Origin: Stereum hirsutum FP-91666 SS1
Lineage: Eukaryota > Basidiomycota > Agaricomycetes > Russulales > Stereaceae
Direction of reading: 5' to 3'
Assembly: GCF_000264905.1 (NCBI RefSeq)
Contig: NW_006763141.1
Location: forward strand, 676,600 to 740,599
Length of the DNA stretch: 64,000 bases
In this document: positions 20,351-30,666 of the stretch, in pieces
Numbering within the stretch: position 1 is the first letter of the stretch
Layout of the letters: each line of letters starts with the position of its first letter
Program-made: the position numbers and the translations under genes
Notes under the pieces: model-generated
Told to the model about the DNA's origin: nothing
Databases searched by the model: none
Seen by the model: only the letters and a program-made list of their open reading frames with translations

Positions 20351-23031
20351 ATGCGTCTTCTTTCTGCTGGGCTTTTGACTTGTGGTCTTCTGAGCCAGTC
20401 TGTCGTCGGACAACAAATCTGGGATGTGGTAGGCAATCTTGTCGAACGTGATATCGCCGTTTGATAGCTTGTTCAATACCTTTGCATTTCGTGTTGTGTA
20501 GTGGCAGACTACGGTATGATTATCCTCGTTATCATGGATCGACGTGTTCCTCAATGTCTCATAGTGGGATCGCACGAACCTCTTCACCAACGTTTCACCC
20601 TCATCTGCCATCAACTTCGTTACTCCCGGTACCACTGGTTCTGCCGATATCATCGTTGATGATAGCACCGTCCACCAGACCGTCGATGGCTTCGGCGCTA
20701 CCTTGAGTACGCTTTTATCTTGCCAGCCTGTCTTATCTGCCACTAATTCAACCTTCGTGGTGGCGCAATGTAGCGGACTCGTCTGCTGAGCTCTTGTATA
20801 ACCTCAAGGTCAACGCAGTAGACACGTATTGGAGCATTCTGGGCCAGCTATTTGACCGTTAGTATTTCGCCGCAGGAGGCGATGAGGACCCATTAATAAT
20901 AGATACCTGTCTCTAGCGACCGACGGTGTATTCGCAGCTGGGATCACCACGCTTCGGGTTCCCATAGGCGCCACCGATTTCTCCGACGGACGTGAGTAGT
21001 CCATCTTGCAATTACCATGCCTATCCGTCGCGGTTGATGAGGGCCCTTCGATTTTATTTTTCCTTCTATGAAAGTCTGGAGCTACGATCCCAGCAGTAGC
21101 ACGGATACCACCTTAGCTAGTTTCAGCGTCGCCAATGCACCTTCATATTACTTCACCGTCCTGACCGATATCGCCAGCGTCAATTCGTTATTGAAGATAA
21201 TGCTCTGCCCTTGGTCGCCTGTACGTCTGCTAGCACTCCGATCGGTAGTTTATGCGATGTACTGAAGTCGCCGTACTATAACAGCCTGGCTGGATGAAGG
21301 AGGGCACTATGGACGGTGGAACGTTCAACACCGACTATGCCTCCGTGTGTACGTTTTCTTCAATCGCAAGAATGTCCTGGCTGGTTGTTGATATTTGGTC
21401 TTTGGTCTATCCGTAGATGCGAACTACCTCCTCAAGGTCCTGCAAGCATTCAAGAGCAAAGGCTTCACTGTCTACTCCCTTTCTATTCAGGTGCACGGAA
21501 TTCCCTCCCATCTCTCTCAAAAACAGCCCTTGTTAAATGATATTGGTCTTCTAGAACGAGCCACAGAACAATAATCCGACGTACCCTTCTGTGAGCATGC
21601 CCGTCGCCACGATGGCCGCGATCGGGGAAGCTGTTCGTACGCTTATGAACAGCAATGGTTTTTCGAGTGTGAAACTCATTGGCTAGTCAGTCGTCGTTCT
21701 CTGCGTACCCTACGTTTCATACTTATCGAAACACCTCACTTCACTTCACTTCACTTCACTTTACTTGGGCAGCGAGCACAATTGGGACAACGCAGCTACA
21801 TATCCCGTCCAACTCGTACGTTGCCCTCCCTTCATGTTATTGTCTGGCCAACCCCATTCTGATTGAGCTCTCACAAATTATGTGTTCGACTTGAGTAGAT
21901 GGAGGCCGCAGAATCGAGCTTTGATGGCGTCAGTTTCCATTGCTATGAAGGCACCTACGACCAGATGGCCAGCTTCACCTCCGCCTATCCCGACAAGGAG
22001 ATTTGGCAGACAGAGTGCACAGGGCAGATCGGAACAGATTGGTGGTCGAATATCAAGGTGCGTAACATGGGTTCTCTTCCTTCCTACCAGGCTGCTCCTT
22101 CTCCACTCTTTGCGCTCCTTCTTAATCCACATTCTGTGTTACAATCGTGTTCAAACGAGCTCACGAGCTGATCACTCTTCCTCTGGACTTTGGAGTTAGT
22201 GGTACATGGATGAGCTCTTCATCGGCTCTCTGGAGTATGGCGCCCGTTCAGCCATGATGTGGAACCTCGCTCTCGACTCCTCCGGCGGGCCCTTCTTATC
22301 CGGTTCGAATAGCTGTTCTTCAGCACCCTGTCAGGGCGTCGTGACGCTCAGCAGCACTGGATATACGCTTAACGAGGAGTGTACGTCTCTCCTATACCAA
22401 ACATCACATCACATTCTCCTTCTAGATGCGCAAATGCTCATTGCTTCCCTCGTATGGGGTGCTTGACGAATCAGTCTACTCCATCGCACAAGCTACACGC
22501 GCTATCATCCCGAAAGATGCAGGAGGACCATGGGGTCAACGGATAGGGGTAAGCGTCGCGAATGGGTTGGATTGGGCGTTGAGGGTTGGGGCGTACCAGA
22601 CTGAGAGGTTATCTTCGAGCGATTGGAATAAGTATAGCTTGGTGGTGCTCAACTGGGACGATTCGTCATCGTGAGTCTTCTTGGACCATACAATCTACAG
22701 TCCGTAGTACACGGGTAGTTGGGCTGCTGAGGCTGATTTGAATGGGTGTCGGATAGGACTACGTTCAATCCTGTCTCCGTCGCAGCGACGATCGAGTTTC
22801 GTGGTATGCAAGTACGTATCTTCTCATTCCCGTCATTTATATGTATCGTCAAGATTAATGGACTGTGGTGATACACAGGCCTCCTATACCTTCCCCGTGG
22901 GCGTTACCACCCTCTGGTGGTATGCAGCACCGACCACCACCTCCAAGCGATCTTCGGCAGACGAAGACCTTCCCGAGATTTTCGCAGAGAACAATGGGAC
23001 GAGGTTGAATTCCGCTAAGTTCAGGCTCTGA
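20351..23031 (+). CDS. secreted GH30-family beta-glucanase 1
   Basis: Starts MRLLSAGLLTCGLLSQSVVG, a signal peptide, followed by QQIWDV. A 12-nt micro-exon (20502-20513, WQTT) is followed by the exon from 20565, WDRTNLFTNVSPSSAINF. Later exons give GFGATL-TDSSAELLYNL, TTLRVPIGATDFS, NAPSYYFTVL, LCPWSP, GWMKEGGTMDGG, then SIQNEPQ (predicted acid/base Glu). Next come YEHNWDNAATYPVQL, FDGVSFHCYEG, EIWQTECTG (predicted nucleophile Glu), WWSNIK and SAMMWNLALD. The last exon has the beta-sandwich end with TFPVGVTTLWWY. GH30 enzymes hydrolyse beta-1,6-glucan or related substrates outside the cell, often in fungal wall remodelling. More than ten introns. The paralogue is at 58941-62063. Substrate is inferred from the family. 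Confidence 0.85.
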
Positions 23032-23845
23032 ACGAACGGTACTTCCTCTTTCCGTTCCTAATAAACTCAGTTCTGATATTTTTCATAGTGGGTTTCAGCA
23101 CTTTGCCTTTTTTTAAAATAAGTATTCGGTATTTACGTTGGGCTTTTGGTTTCACTCTTCCATCTGGTTCTATTTTCTGAGTCGTCGTATTTTATGATAG
23201 AGTTGGCTGCCGGGTTGAAATATTTATTTGTCTATGTATTGAGCCGGAGTTCTGGGATGTCTTATGTAGAATGTAAAGTCGTAGAGCTTCACCTGGTTGT
23301 AGTTTCCAGCATTTACTCTTACAGCCTTGTAAAAGAAAGAGCTTAAAGTCCACCGAGTGACCCCTCCTTCAACTCCAATTGAAAGTTGAGTAAGGGCCAC
23401 ATAATGGCAACTGTGGCACCACAACGTTCCTCCAAGACGGCACGAAACGCCCGACACGCCCAAATTCACATCTGTCAGACCGCACGAATTTCACTGATGG
23501 CACGCCCAGAAAGCTCAGGGCAAGTAATAACAAGTGTAACTAGTAACTCAAGGCCAGATTATCTGCGACGAGGCTGTCCACCCGTTGGTCACTGACAAGC
23601 GTGCCGGGACAATGCCAGTGTGCGGCGTTCCAAGCGCTTTCAGCGCTCATCACAGCGCCCGGCGCTTGACCTCCTTGAGTCTTTCCCCTCCGCTCTCCCT
23701 CCCTCCCTTTTTCTCCTTCCTCCTTGTCCTCCCCTCCTTTTGAGAGACACACTACTATCGTCTCTTGATACTCGTAGTTCAGGAGGTAAACGCTACCTAC
23801 GACCTTCACGCTTGTCTGGGATCTGAAGGGAGATAGATAGCTACG
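23032..23845. other. intergenic, no gene seen
   Basis: 3' UTR of the GH30 gene and the promoter of the next gene. A CT-rich tract lies near 23680-23740, typical of fungal promoters. Confidence 0.5.
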
Positions 23846-24685
23846 ATGGCGTACGAGAGCAAACCGGGCACAGGGAGCAGTTATGATCAGAGTCTACTGG
23901 CGAATGCACCGGAGGTGACGAGGGCTGAGAAGCAGGTGCGTTTCTTGATTGTATCTTTGCTGGGGGTCGCAGAGTCGCAGAGGCGCAGAGCGCGCGAACG
24001 ATTTGATCAGATGATTTACTGACTTGTTCTTCTTCTCTCCCATATCTTCACACTTTCCGTATAATCTTCCTTCCATCTTGTCGAACCCTCTTCACCTCTC
24101 CAATCGTCTATCCATGCAATACAGGAAGGCTACAACGTCGACCTCCTCGAAGAAGGTCGCCCCCGCGGCGCCGCCTCCCCCGCCATAGCCCACACATCCG
24201 ACAACCTCGACCCCTCCTCCACCTCCCGAGCCTTCGAAGGCCCAGGGCCCCGCGGCGCAGGTGGCTACACCCGCACGCTCGATTCCGACCCAACCACCTA
24301 CCCCGCCAACGGCACCACCAACCTCGGCACCAAACGCCCATGGTATCGGACCCGAACGGGTATCATCGCCATCGTCATCATCGTGCTCGTCATTATCGGC
24401 GCGGTCGTGGGTGGTGCGGTTGGCGGTACGAGACATAAGAGCTCGAATAATGCGGTGGTGCCGAGCCCGACCGCGAGTGCGAGTTCGAGTGCGAGTGGGG
24501 CGAGTAGTGCGGAGAGTGCGGGTGCGACTTCGACGGGGTCGGAGTTTCCGGGGAGTGTGGGTGTTGGGACGGCTGCGGCGTCGACGACGACGAGCGATGG
24601 GCAAGGCGTGGGAGAGAGCAATGGGTCGAGTACTGCGGCGGCGACGCCGACACCGTCGTTCGAGGCAGGACAGGGCACGTCATGA
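23846..24685 (+). CDS. single-pass membrane protein with Ser/Thr-rich exterior
   Basis: Two exons, 23846-23935 and 24125-24685 (phase 0), give 216 residues. The start MAYESKPGTG is followed by a soluble segment (EGYNVDLLEEGRPRG). One transmembrane helix follows, reading IIAIVIIVLVIIGAVVGGAV with an Arg/Lys-rich flank on its amino side. A Ser/Thr/Ala/Gly-rich region of about 90 residues comes after it and would probably be O-glycosylated outside the cell. There is no signal peptide, so a type II/III anchor is likely. No enzymatic domain is seen. Similar small proteins occur across Agaricomycetes without known function. Confidence 0.65.
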
Positions 24686-25646
24686 GTCCGACGAGATAGA
24701 CGCTGAGAAGTGAGTCCTGTCGAATGACAGGTGGTCCCGCCCCCGTCCTGTGTTGTTTTGACTGGCTGACGCTTTCCGTTGCAGTGCGGATGGCGGATGT
24801 AGGTGTATGGTAGGAGCGGTGAATGAACTGCTCGTCTATGAACTGGCGGACATCGATAAAAGCCGGGTTGGGTCCCTCCCCAGCGCTCCATCCATCTTTG
24901 TTGAGGGGTCCCTTGTATATCTTGCGGGAATATCGTGGGCTTGCTTATTTATACTTCTTTCTTCTTATAATCCCGGATTTGTTCATTTGTTCTTTACCTT
25001 CGCCTACTACTTACGTGTTTTATTCTTTTGGCTTTATGCGTTTCGATCCCTGTACTGTAGCTATCTGCAGGGCTGTTGGCGGCCTTTCACGGCTACATAT
25101 GCCTATCTTGTCTATCCCATTTTTCGCCCGTGATGAAGAGAGGTTCGTGCCAGACGATATTTGATCTTGGTCGACCATGGTTTTCCGAGGGTGTGTGGCG
25201 CGCCACATCTACCAGAACGAAATCGCTAGTTTCGGACCAGTGCTTCATCTTCATCAACCACCCACAACTCTTTCCACATACATTCTAGCGCACATCTTCC
25301 AGGACTCACGACGACCTCTGGACTGTCCTTGTTCTCTCAGACCAATTCCTTAGACAGGCTACAGTGTCTCCCGCTCACATGGGCACATATTCTCAGCTCA
25401 AGCTTCTTATGGCAAGGCTTCGTAGCCGAACCCCATGACGCTTCATCCTCGTATATTATTGCTCCCTAAGCTCTACTGTCAGTGGTCGAGTGGGATCCCT
25501 CCTGAGAACCTGACTTCATCTCGCATCTGATTCTTTCTTCGCTCGTGTCCTTTTCAATCTCTCTCCCGTCGCGGTCTTTGGCACAAGTGAAACCTTCAAC
25601 ACGACCTTCACTCCATCAAAACCATCATACAGACCCAAGAACGAGC
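24686..25646. other. intergenic, no gene seen
   Basis: 3' UTR and promoter sequence. No frame resembles a known family. Confidence 0.5.
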
Positions 25647-26216
25647 ATGGCCAAACTCACCGTCCCACGCCGCTTCACCCGTCCCCGGACGATGCCCAAA
25701 AACCTCTACGTAACGACAGTCACAACTCTCACCCTCGGCATCATCCTCTTCATCTTCTCCCTCCTCGACCTCGCCACCGCCGGCTTCTTCCTCAACGTCA
25801 CAGGCGCAGGACTCACCATCCTCCACGACGCCACCCTCCTACACCTCGCTCGTCGTTCCACTCGTCATCACCCTTACCCCTCCACCGCCACCACCCCATC
25901 CAATCCTGGAGCCGACAACGACGACGACGAGCTGGAGGTAGACTACTTCCGCCCGTCCGCCTCATTCGCGAACCTCGCCGTCCTCGGATCGTGTATCGTG
26001 GTGTTGTTAGCCGGATTCGCGATGACGGTGTTCACGATGGTTGGGATCGCGGACGATGGGGTTGCGTGGGGATCACCGGCGAGTATGGGCACGGTGGTCG
26101 TGCAGGCGGTTTTGGATCTCGTTATTGCGGGGTTGTTGGGCGCGGTGCAGATGGAGAGCTTTAGGATGTGGAGGAGGGGGGCGCATGGAGGGGGATATGG
26201 ACAGTTGGCGCTTTGA
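25647..26216 (+). CDS. four-helix membrane protein, hypothetical
   Basis: One uninterrupted exon of 189 residues from MAKLTVPRRF. The frame is open upstream to 25545 but has no ATG there. Four hydrophobic segments are visible: VTTVTTLTLGIILFIFSLLDL, then FFLNVTGAGLTILHDATLL. An acidic loop (DNDDDELEVDYF) separates the pairs. The second pair is VLGSCIVVLLAGFAMTVFTM, then a helix around TVVVQAVLDLVIAGLLGAVQ. It ends GGGYGQLAL. The layout is like small tetraspan membrane proteins of basidiomycetes, but no named family is recognised. Confidence 0.65.
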   Translation: MAKLTVPRRFTRPRTMPKNLYVTTVTTLTLGIILFIFSLLDLATAGFFLNVTGAGLTILHDATLLHLARRSTRHHPYPSTATTPSNPGADNDDDELEVDYFRPSASFANLAVLGSCIVVLLAGFAMTVFTMVGIADDGVAWGSPASMGTVVVQAVLDLVIAGLLGAVQMESFRMWRRGAHGGGYGQLAL

Positions 26217-26734
26217 GGGGTGGGTGGAGGTGGGAAGGTCCTGGTTGAGTGGAGGCAGGAGTGCAGTTTTGTGCGAGGGACGCGTGTAAGAGTACGTTGA
26301 TATTAGTTCTGAGAGCTGGCTGTCTGCTCACTCGCGCTATGATTTTAATTCTAGGACTAGTGCTTGAGCCTAAGTAGTGTAGGATAGTCGATCCGTAACA
26401 GCGCTCAGAATGATCACGTATCAGGTTTGGGAACTTATTCCTTTTGTCTACATTGTCTTCTCGATCTTCCTATCTCAGATCTGCTTCGAACACCGAATAT
26501 CATCGTGGACGGCTTCTGAACATCCGGTCCTATCCAGCTCACAGCTTGCACTGGCCTGGTATCTATTTGTTGAATCAGTAATCACAGAGTCGCACGATGC
26601 AGGTGACAAACCTGTTCAAAACTCTGCTGCGCCACAATATTATAGCGCTAGCCCCTATTCGACGGCAAGCAAGATTGACGGGTGGTCGATCCATATATAT
26701 ATATGTTGCATCGCTTTCCCTTTCCGTACGTCTA
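26217..26734. other. intergenic, no gene seen
   Basis: No gene. A short TA microsatellite lies near 26692-26703. Confidence 0.5.
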
Positions 26735-26835
26735 TAGACCTCGCCGCGGAAGCAATGATGCGTTCAAAAAGGGTACAGGCATTGCTGGATTCGGTTCCCA
26801 GTGAGCGATGGGACGATCTGAGATAAACGACGGAA
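26735..26835 (+). repeat. dispersed repeat, second copy
   Basis: CGGAAGCAATGATGCGT, an AAAAAGG core, CAGGCATT.CTGGATTC and a TCTGAGATAA end match 34628-34720. It abuts the 3' end of the GH30 pseudogene. Confidence 0.7.
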
Positions 26836-26869
26836 CGGTGTATATATTACGCCTATCTCGCAGGTAGCA

Positions 26870-27833
26870 CTCCGGTAACACCCACGGCGAAGGTAGAGGA
26901 GACCTGTGTAGCCTAGTACCATGGTCCATCAGTCTTGACGGTATGGACCAAGGGGATGAGGATACGCACCTACATGCCGCGAAACTTGATTGTGGTAGCG
27001 ACAGAGACCGGCTTAAATGTAGTCCTATCCAACACCTACCACCAATACCAACATAACAACCTAAGTCACCGAAACCAAATACTATCATGGCTGAAAAGGA
27101 GACTCAAAAAGCCGAGTTATCCACAACTAAGCTATAGTTATTCAAGTCGCTCGAAGACCACCTCTCCATCTGATATGCCTGACCCTCAACGCCCCCTATC
27201 CGTCGCCCTCATGAGCCTCCTGCGTCTTGGTGGATGAGAGCGCGGGTAGCTTGAGCGATAGAATAGCTAATGGGAACCCGCAGAGAACGAAGGTTGGGGT
27301 TAGTCAAGAGGAATTTCGCCAGGAGGTATAGACGTACACTCTTTGTCAGGCGTAAACTCAGTGCTACTGAAAACCACGACACCGTGACAACGCGCTGAAG
27401 AACAGCTAATCAAGCCAGATAATAAGGAGCTTCCATCGGCGTTGAGAGCGAGCAAGGTTCCACATCATGGCCGAACGTGTGCCATACACTAGAGAGCCAG
27501 TGCATAATTCGTCCATGTACCACTGAATCCTGAACCGCAGAGAAAGTGTGATCAGTGTGAGAGTTCGTTTCGATGCGACGATGGTACAGAAGAGTGGATG
27601 AACAAAGTGCGCAAAGGAAATGAGAAGGCCAGAAGTGTCGGGACTCGGAGGGCACAGAATCCTATTGACGCACCTTGATGTTAGACCACTGGCAACCTAT
27701 CCCGGACTCCCGGTCTGCCCTATGCAATGATTTCGTGTGCCAGATGTCCTTGCTAGGCCAGGTGGAGGTCGGACACCGAGGGTGTGTCGTGTGAAACGTC
27801 GAGGGGCCGACGGGTCCAGCGTGAACGACGAAC
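26870..27833 (-). pseudogene. GH30 beta-glucanase pseudogene
   Basis: Minus-strand relic of the second half of a GH30 gene, closest to gene 1. Readable pieces are PSKDIWHTKS (expected EIWQTEC, so the nucleophile Glu is lost), WSNIK with its GTGCGT donor, WYMDELCTGSLVYGTRSAMMWNLA, and SCSSARCHGVV. Then YSIAQATRALIHQDAGG is followed by an in-frame stop where gene 1 has W. SSSDLNNYSLVV and PVSVATTIKFRGM follow, and a last trace is TFAVGVT. The amino-terminal half is missing. Several substitutions and frame breaks show it is dead. Confidence 0.8.
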
Positions 27834-27939
27834 GAGCGAGATGAGGCAACGAGGCACTTTGAAAACCGCAACCGGACACCGCGGAGGCCCATCGCTTGCG
27901 GTCACTCTGCTGCCGGCCTTCACGACCACTTGTCCTTGA

Positions 27940-29160
27940 ACCCTTACACTCGCCGCCAACGTCGAATCTTCCCGAACGCCTATCGTTGAACCGTCTTCTC
28001 CTTCTACCGCTCCTACCGTCGAACCCTCTCAGCCAGAGTACCATGCCGCTAGTTCGTCGCAAACCGAGAAGCCCATCTCCGAGCCATCTGTCGCATCATG
28101 TACCACATCCGCAGGGCATGAACTCGTCTCAGAATTCAAAGACCCCTCATTGCTCCGGGTTCCTACGAAAGACCCAGGACCTCACTCATCGACCACAGCT
28201 CACGAAAATGACACCTCGTCGTTGTTCAATGTTGTGCATGGCCACACCGCTCACATCAATCCCGCTACGGAGCCTGCGATCGCCGCAGCACCAGTCGAAA
28301 CAACACCCGACGTAGACGCCAATATGATCAACGACCGGTGGGATGGGGCCTCAAGCGTAGGGATTAATGAGGGGTCTTCTCAAGTGGGAGCGTCATCCAC
28401 GGATGCTGAGGAGAAGATATTGCCGCATGCTGGAGGGAAAGAAGCAGAGGTGGCGGTGGCGCAAAAGGTTCGGAAGAAGTCAAAGACGGTTGAGAAGGTG
28501 AAGGGAGATTGGTTGGAGGATGCGACGGAGGACTTCCTGCTGATGGGGATCCGGGAGATCGATGGGCACGAGTGATTAAACTCTTCAGGGAGCATGACCG
28601 CCTGCTGAACCATCCGACCAAACCTACAATAAGTTTCGCTACAAAACATCAAGGAGACACATCAAACACTTACGCTCTTTGACAGAACCCTACGAACAAA
28701 CTTAGAATGCATAAACGTCCGTCCCAAGTATCCGTATGGTTTGGACGCCGTCGCGCTTGGAGTACGATCCCGCCGATTAAAGATGTCGATGCATTCGAGC
28801 AGTCGTTCAAAGAATGGTGGAGTGAAATGTAGCCAATGTGGAGGATACCGCGTGGTAAATTTTGGCCGTTGAAACGCCAAAACGAAGAGGGTGAACGCTG
28901 GGCGAGCTTGATGAAAGGTGGGCCAAACGGCTTTGTGCTTGCGTTGATCTCGCTGGTGTAGTGGTCCAAGGTGGCGTTCGAACCGGGGCAGTGGGCGAAA
29001 TGCGAGGAGATGATGGTCAATGTTGAATATTGAATGCAGATGGTGAATGAACTGAAGAAATCAGCCGTGGGTATCATAGAAGAGGCTGGGAAAGCCGCGG
29101 CCCGAAGGTGGGGAAGCTGGGGGATCGACTCGGAGCGGGGCGCCTGAGAATGCAGGGAAG
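27940..29160 (+). pseudogene. tryptophan-rich basidiomycete family relic
   Basis: An open frame without an initiator from 27940 encodes a Ser/Thr/Pro-rich region (VEPSSPSTAPTVEPSQP), then KVKGDWLEDATEDFLLMG. A TGA at 28573 is bypassed by a one-base frame change into IKLFREHDRLLNHPTK. After an intron-like gap, SVWFGRRRAWSTIPPIKDVD and FEQSFKEWWSEM run into TAG (28830), then PMWR, KFWPLKRQNEEGERWASLM, GGPNGFVLALISLV and a second TAG (28959). The W.S.QP.WR ... WAS...GPNG pattern belongs to a large Agaricomycete family of unknown function. It lies head to head with the GH30 pseudogene. Confidence 0.65.
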
Positions 29161-29785
29161 CGTGTTGCGTCGGAGGAAGCGGAGGAAAACGAAAAGGTCA
29201 GCCACCTTGTTCCTCCGGGCGCTAGCTGAGTGATTCGTGGCAGAGTACCTTGAACAATGTTAAATAGAGGTATTATTTAAAACAGGCAGCCATAATCGTA
29301 GTGCCGTACATTCATCAGTAGAATACAAAGCAATTCATAAATGAGGCACTGGAGAGAATCAGTCGACATAAGTTATGAGGTTCTGGTCCGGCAGAGCCTA
29401 AAGGGAAGCATGCGAGTCGTAGTTGACGAGTATCCATGACAGAGTATAAGTCGTTGCAGTTCAGGATATAGATACATAGTACTTATCAGACCGCTTCGAA
29501 CCAAACAACAACCTGAACCAGATCGTTTAGTAGCCCACAAAATGAAAATTGCGGTTCTGCAGCGAAATAGTAACCCAAAGTCTTCCATCCTTCACCTACA
29601 ACAGCGTCATCGGATACCAGGCTACCCTACAAACCACAGGCTCGCAAGCAACTCACAAGGTGTCTATGTGTCAGCCTGATAATGTCAGGGTCAGTTTCAC
29701 CCGTGGATTCGACAAGAGCCCCGACAAACCTGCATGTGACTAATCATAGATGACCGGATATCATATTTCTCGGTACTGGGAGCTT
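29161..29785. other. intergenic, no gene seen
   Basis: AT-richer than its surroundings and without coding signal. It leads into the palindrome array. Confidence 0.5.
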
Positions 29786-30545
29786 TCACAATTGTACTAG
29801 CACTCATAGCCACAAAAGTTACAATTGTGTAATGACGCTGCAGCCATGTACAAGTGTATGAAGCAGGGAGTCCCATTACTGACAATCAACATTCCGTCGA
29901 TTGTGGCAGTTGTAGAAGGTTAGAGCGACAAGGTTATACAACGAGAGTTGTCGATTACAATTGTACAACGAGGATCGTCGACTACAATTGTAAAACAATA
30001 ATGCCCCGGACTGTTCACATGCAATTGTAGAAGTAGGGTAGCCTGTAGGGCGTACGCCGAAGGCATGACCCGTCAATTACAATTGTACAGATATTCAGTC
30101 ATGTTACGTATTGTACAACGGTGAAGGTCGTTGAATACAACTGTACCATTGTAGAACTTCCACGCAGCATTGTTATACAACAGCGAAGGCCGTCGACTTC
30201 AATTGTTCGCAAACAACAGGCCTTGTACAATTGTATAAGGAGCACGAAGGCAAACACCATTGTTAACAACCAGCACTTATATGACAATTGTAAAAGGTTT
30301 GGACAACAACGTTGTACAACCTCCGAAGGCACCGATAACAGTTGTATCACAATGGGTCAACAATGGCTCGCACAGGTCATATACAACAATGCAACTACAA
30401 TTGTCAAACAATTGTACACAGAGGCGAACATCGTTGTTAGCCACCGACTCGACATCAACTACAATTGCACCTTGTACAAGAAGTCCTATAGGTACGAGCA
30501 CAATCATTGAGCACCCGACCTATGTATTGTACTACAATAGCGACC
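29786..30545. repeat. degenerate ~30-bp minisatellite rich in ACAATTGT palindromes
   Basis: Perfect ACAATTGT occurs at 29788, 29821, 29957, 29984, 30079, 30227, 30284, 30397 and 30408, with near copies at 30021 (GCAATTGT) and 30461 (ACAATTGC). Best-preserved neighbours at about 29938-29991 are two 27-bp units, each ACAACGAG...GTCGA.TACAATTGT. Other units, for example near 30115-30145 and 30177-30206, read ACAAC..(C/T)GAAGG.CGT.GA..ACAA.TGT at about 30 bp. The array ends 120 bp before the ATG of NTPase copy D. Confidence 0.9.
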
Positions 30546-30569
30546 AGTACAGGTGACATTAGTGCCCCT

Positions 30570-30637
30570 GACACCGGCACCGGCGTTTGCCGGGAAGGTC
30601 GGATCCTTCGCTTAAATACCCTGCAATCAGATTATCT
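30570..30637 (+). promoter_or_regulatory. conserved promoter block of NTPase copy D
   Basis: GACACCGG (30570), CCGGC-GTTT-GCCGG (30580-30593), GGGAAGG, CGCTTAAA (30609-30616) and AATCAGATTATCT (30625-30637), in the same order as in copies B and C. The ATG follows at 30667. Confidence 0.65.
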
Positions 30638-30666
30638 CAACTGCATCCCGCTCTTCGCTTTCCTCA

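Noticed and set aside
24092..24891. Minus-strand Arg/Gly-rich open frames opposite the single-pass membrane gene
   Set aside because: Composition artefact of GC-rich codons on the real plus-strand exon.
26692..26703. Short TA run as a possible TATA box
   Set aside because: It is a simple microsatellite without a downstream gene on either strand at a suitable distance.
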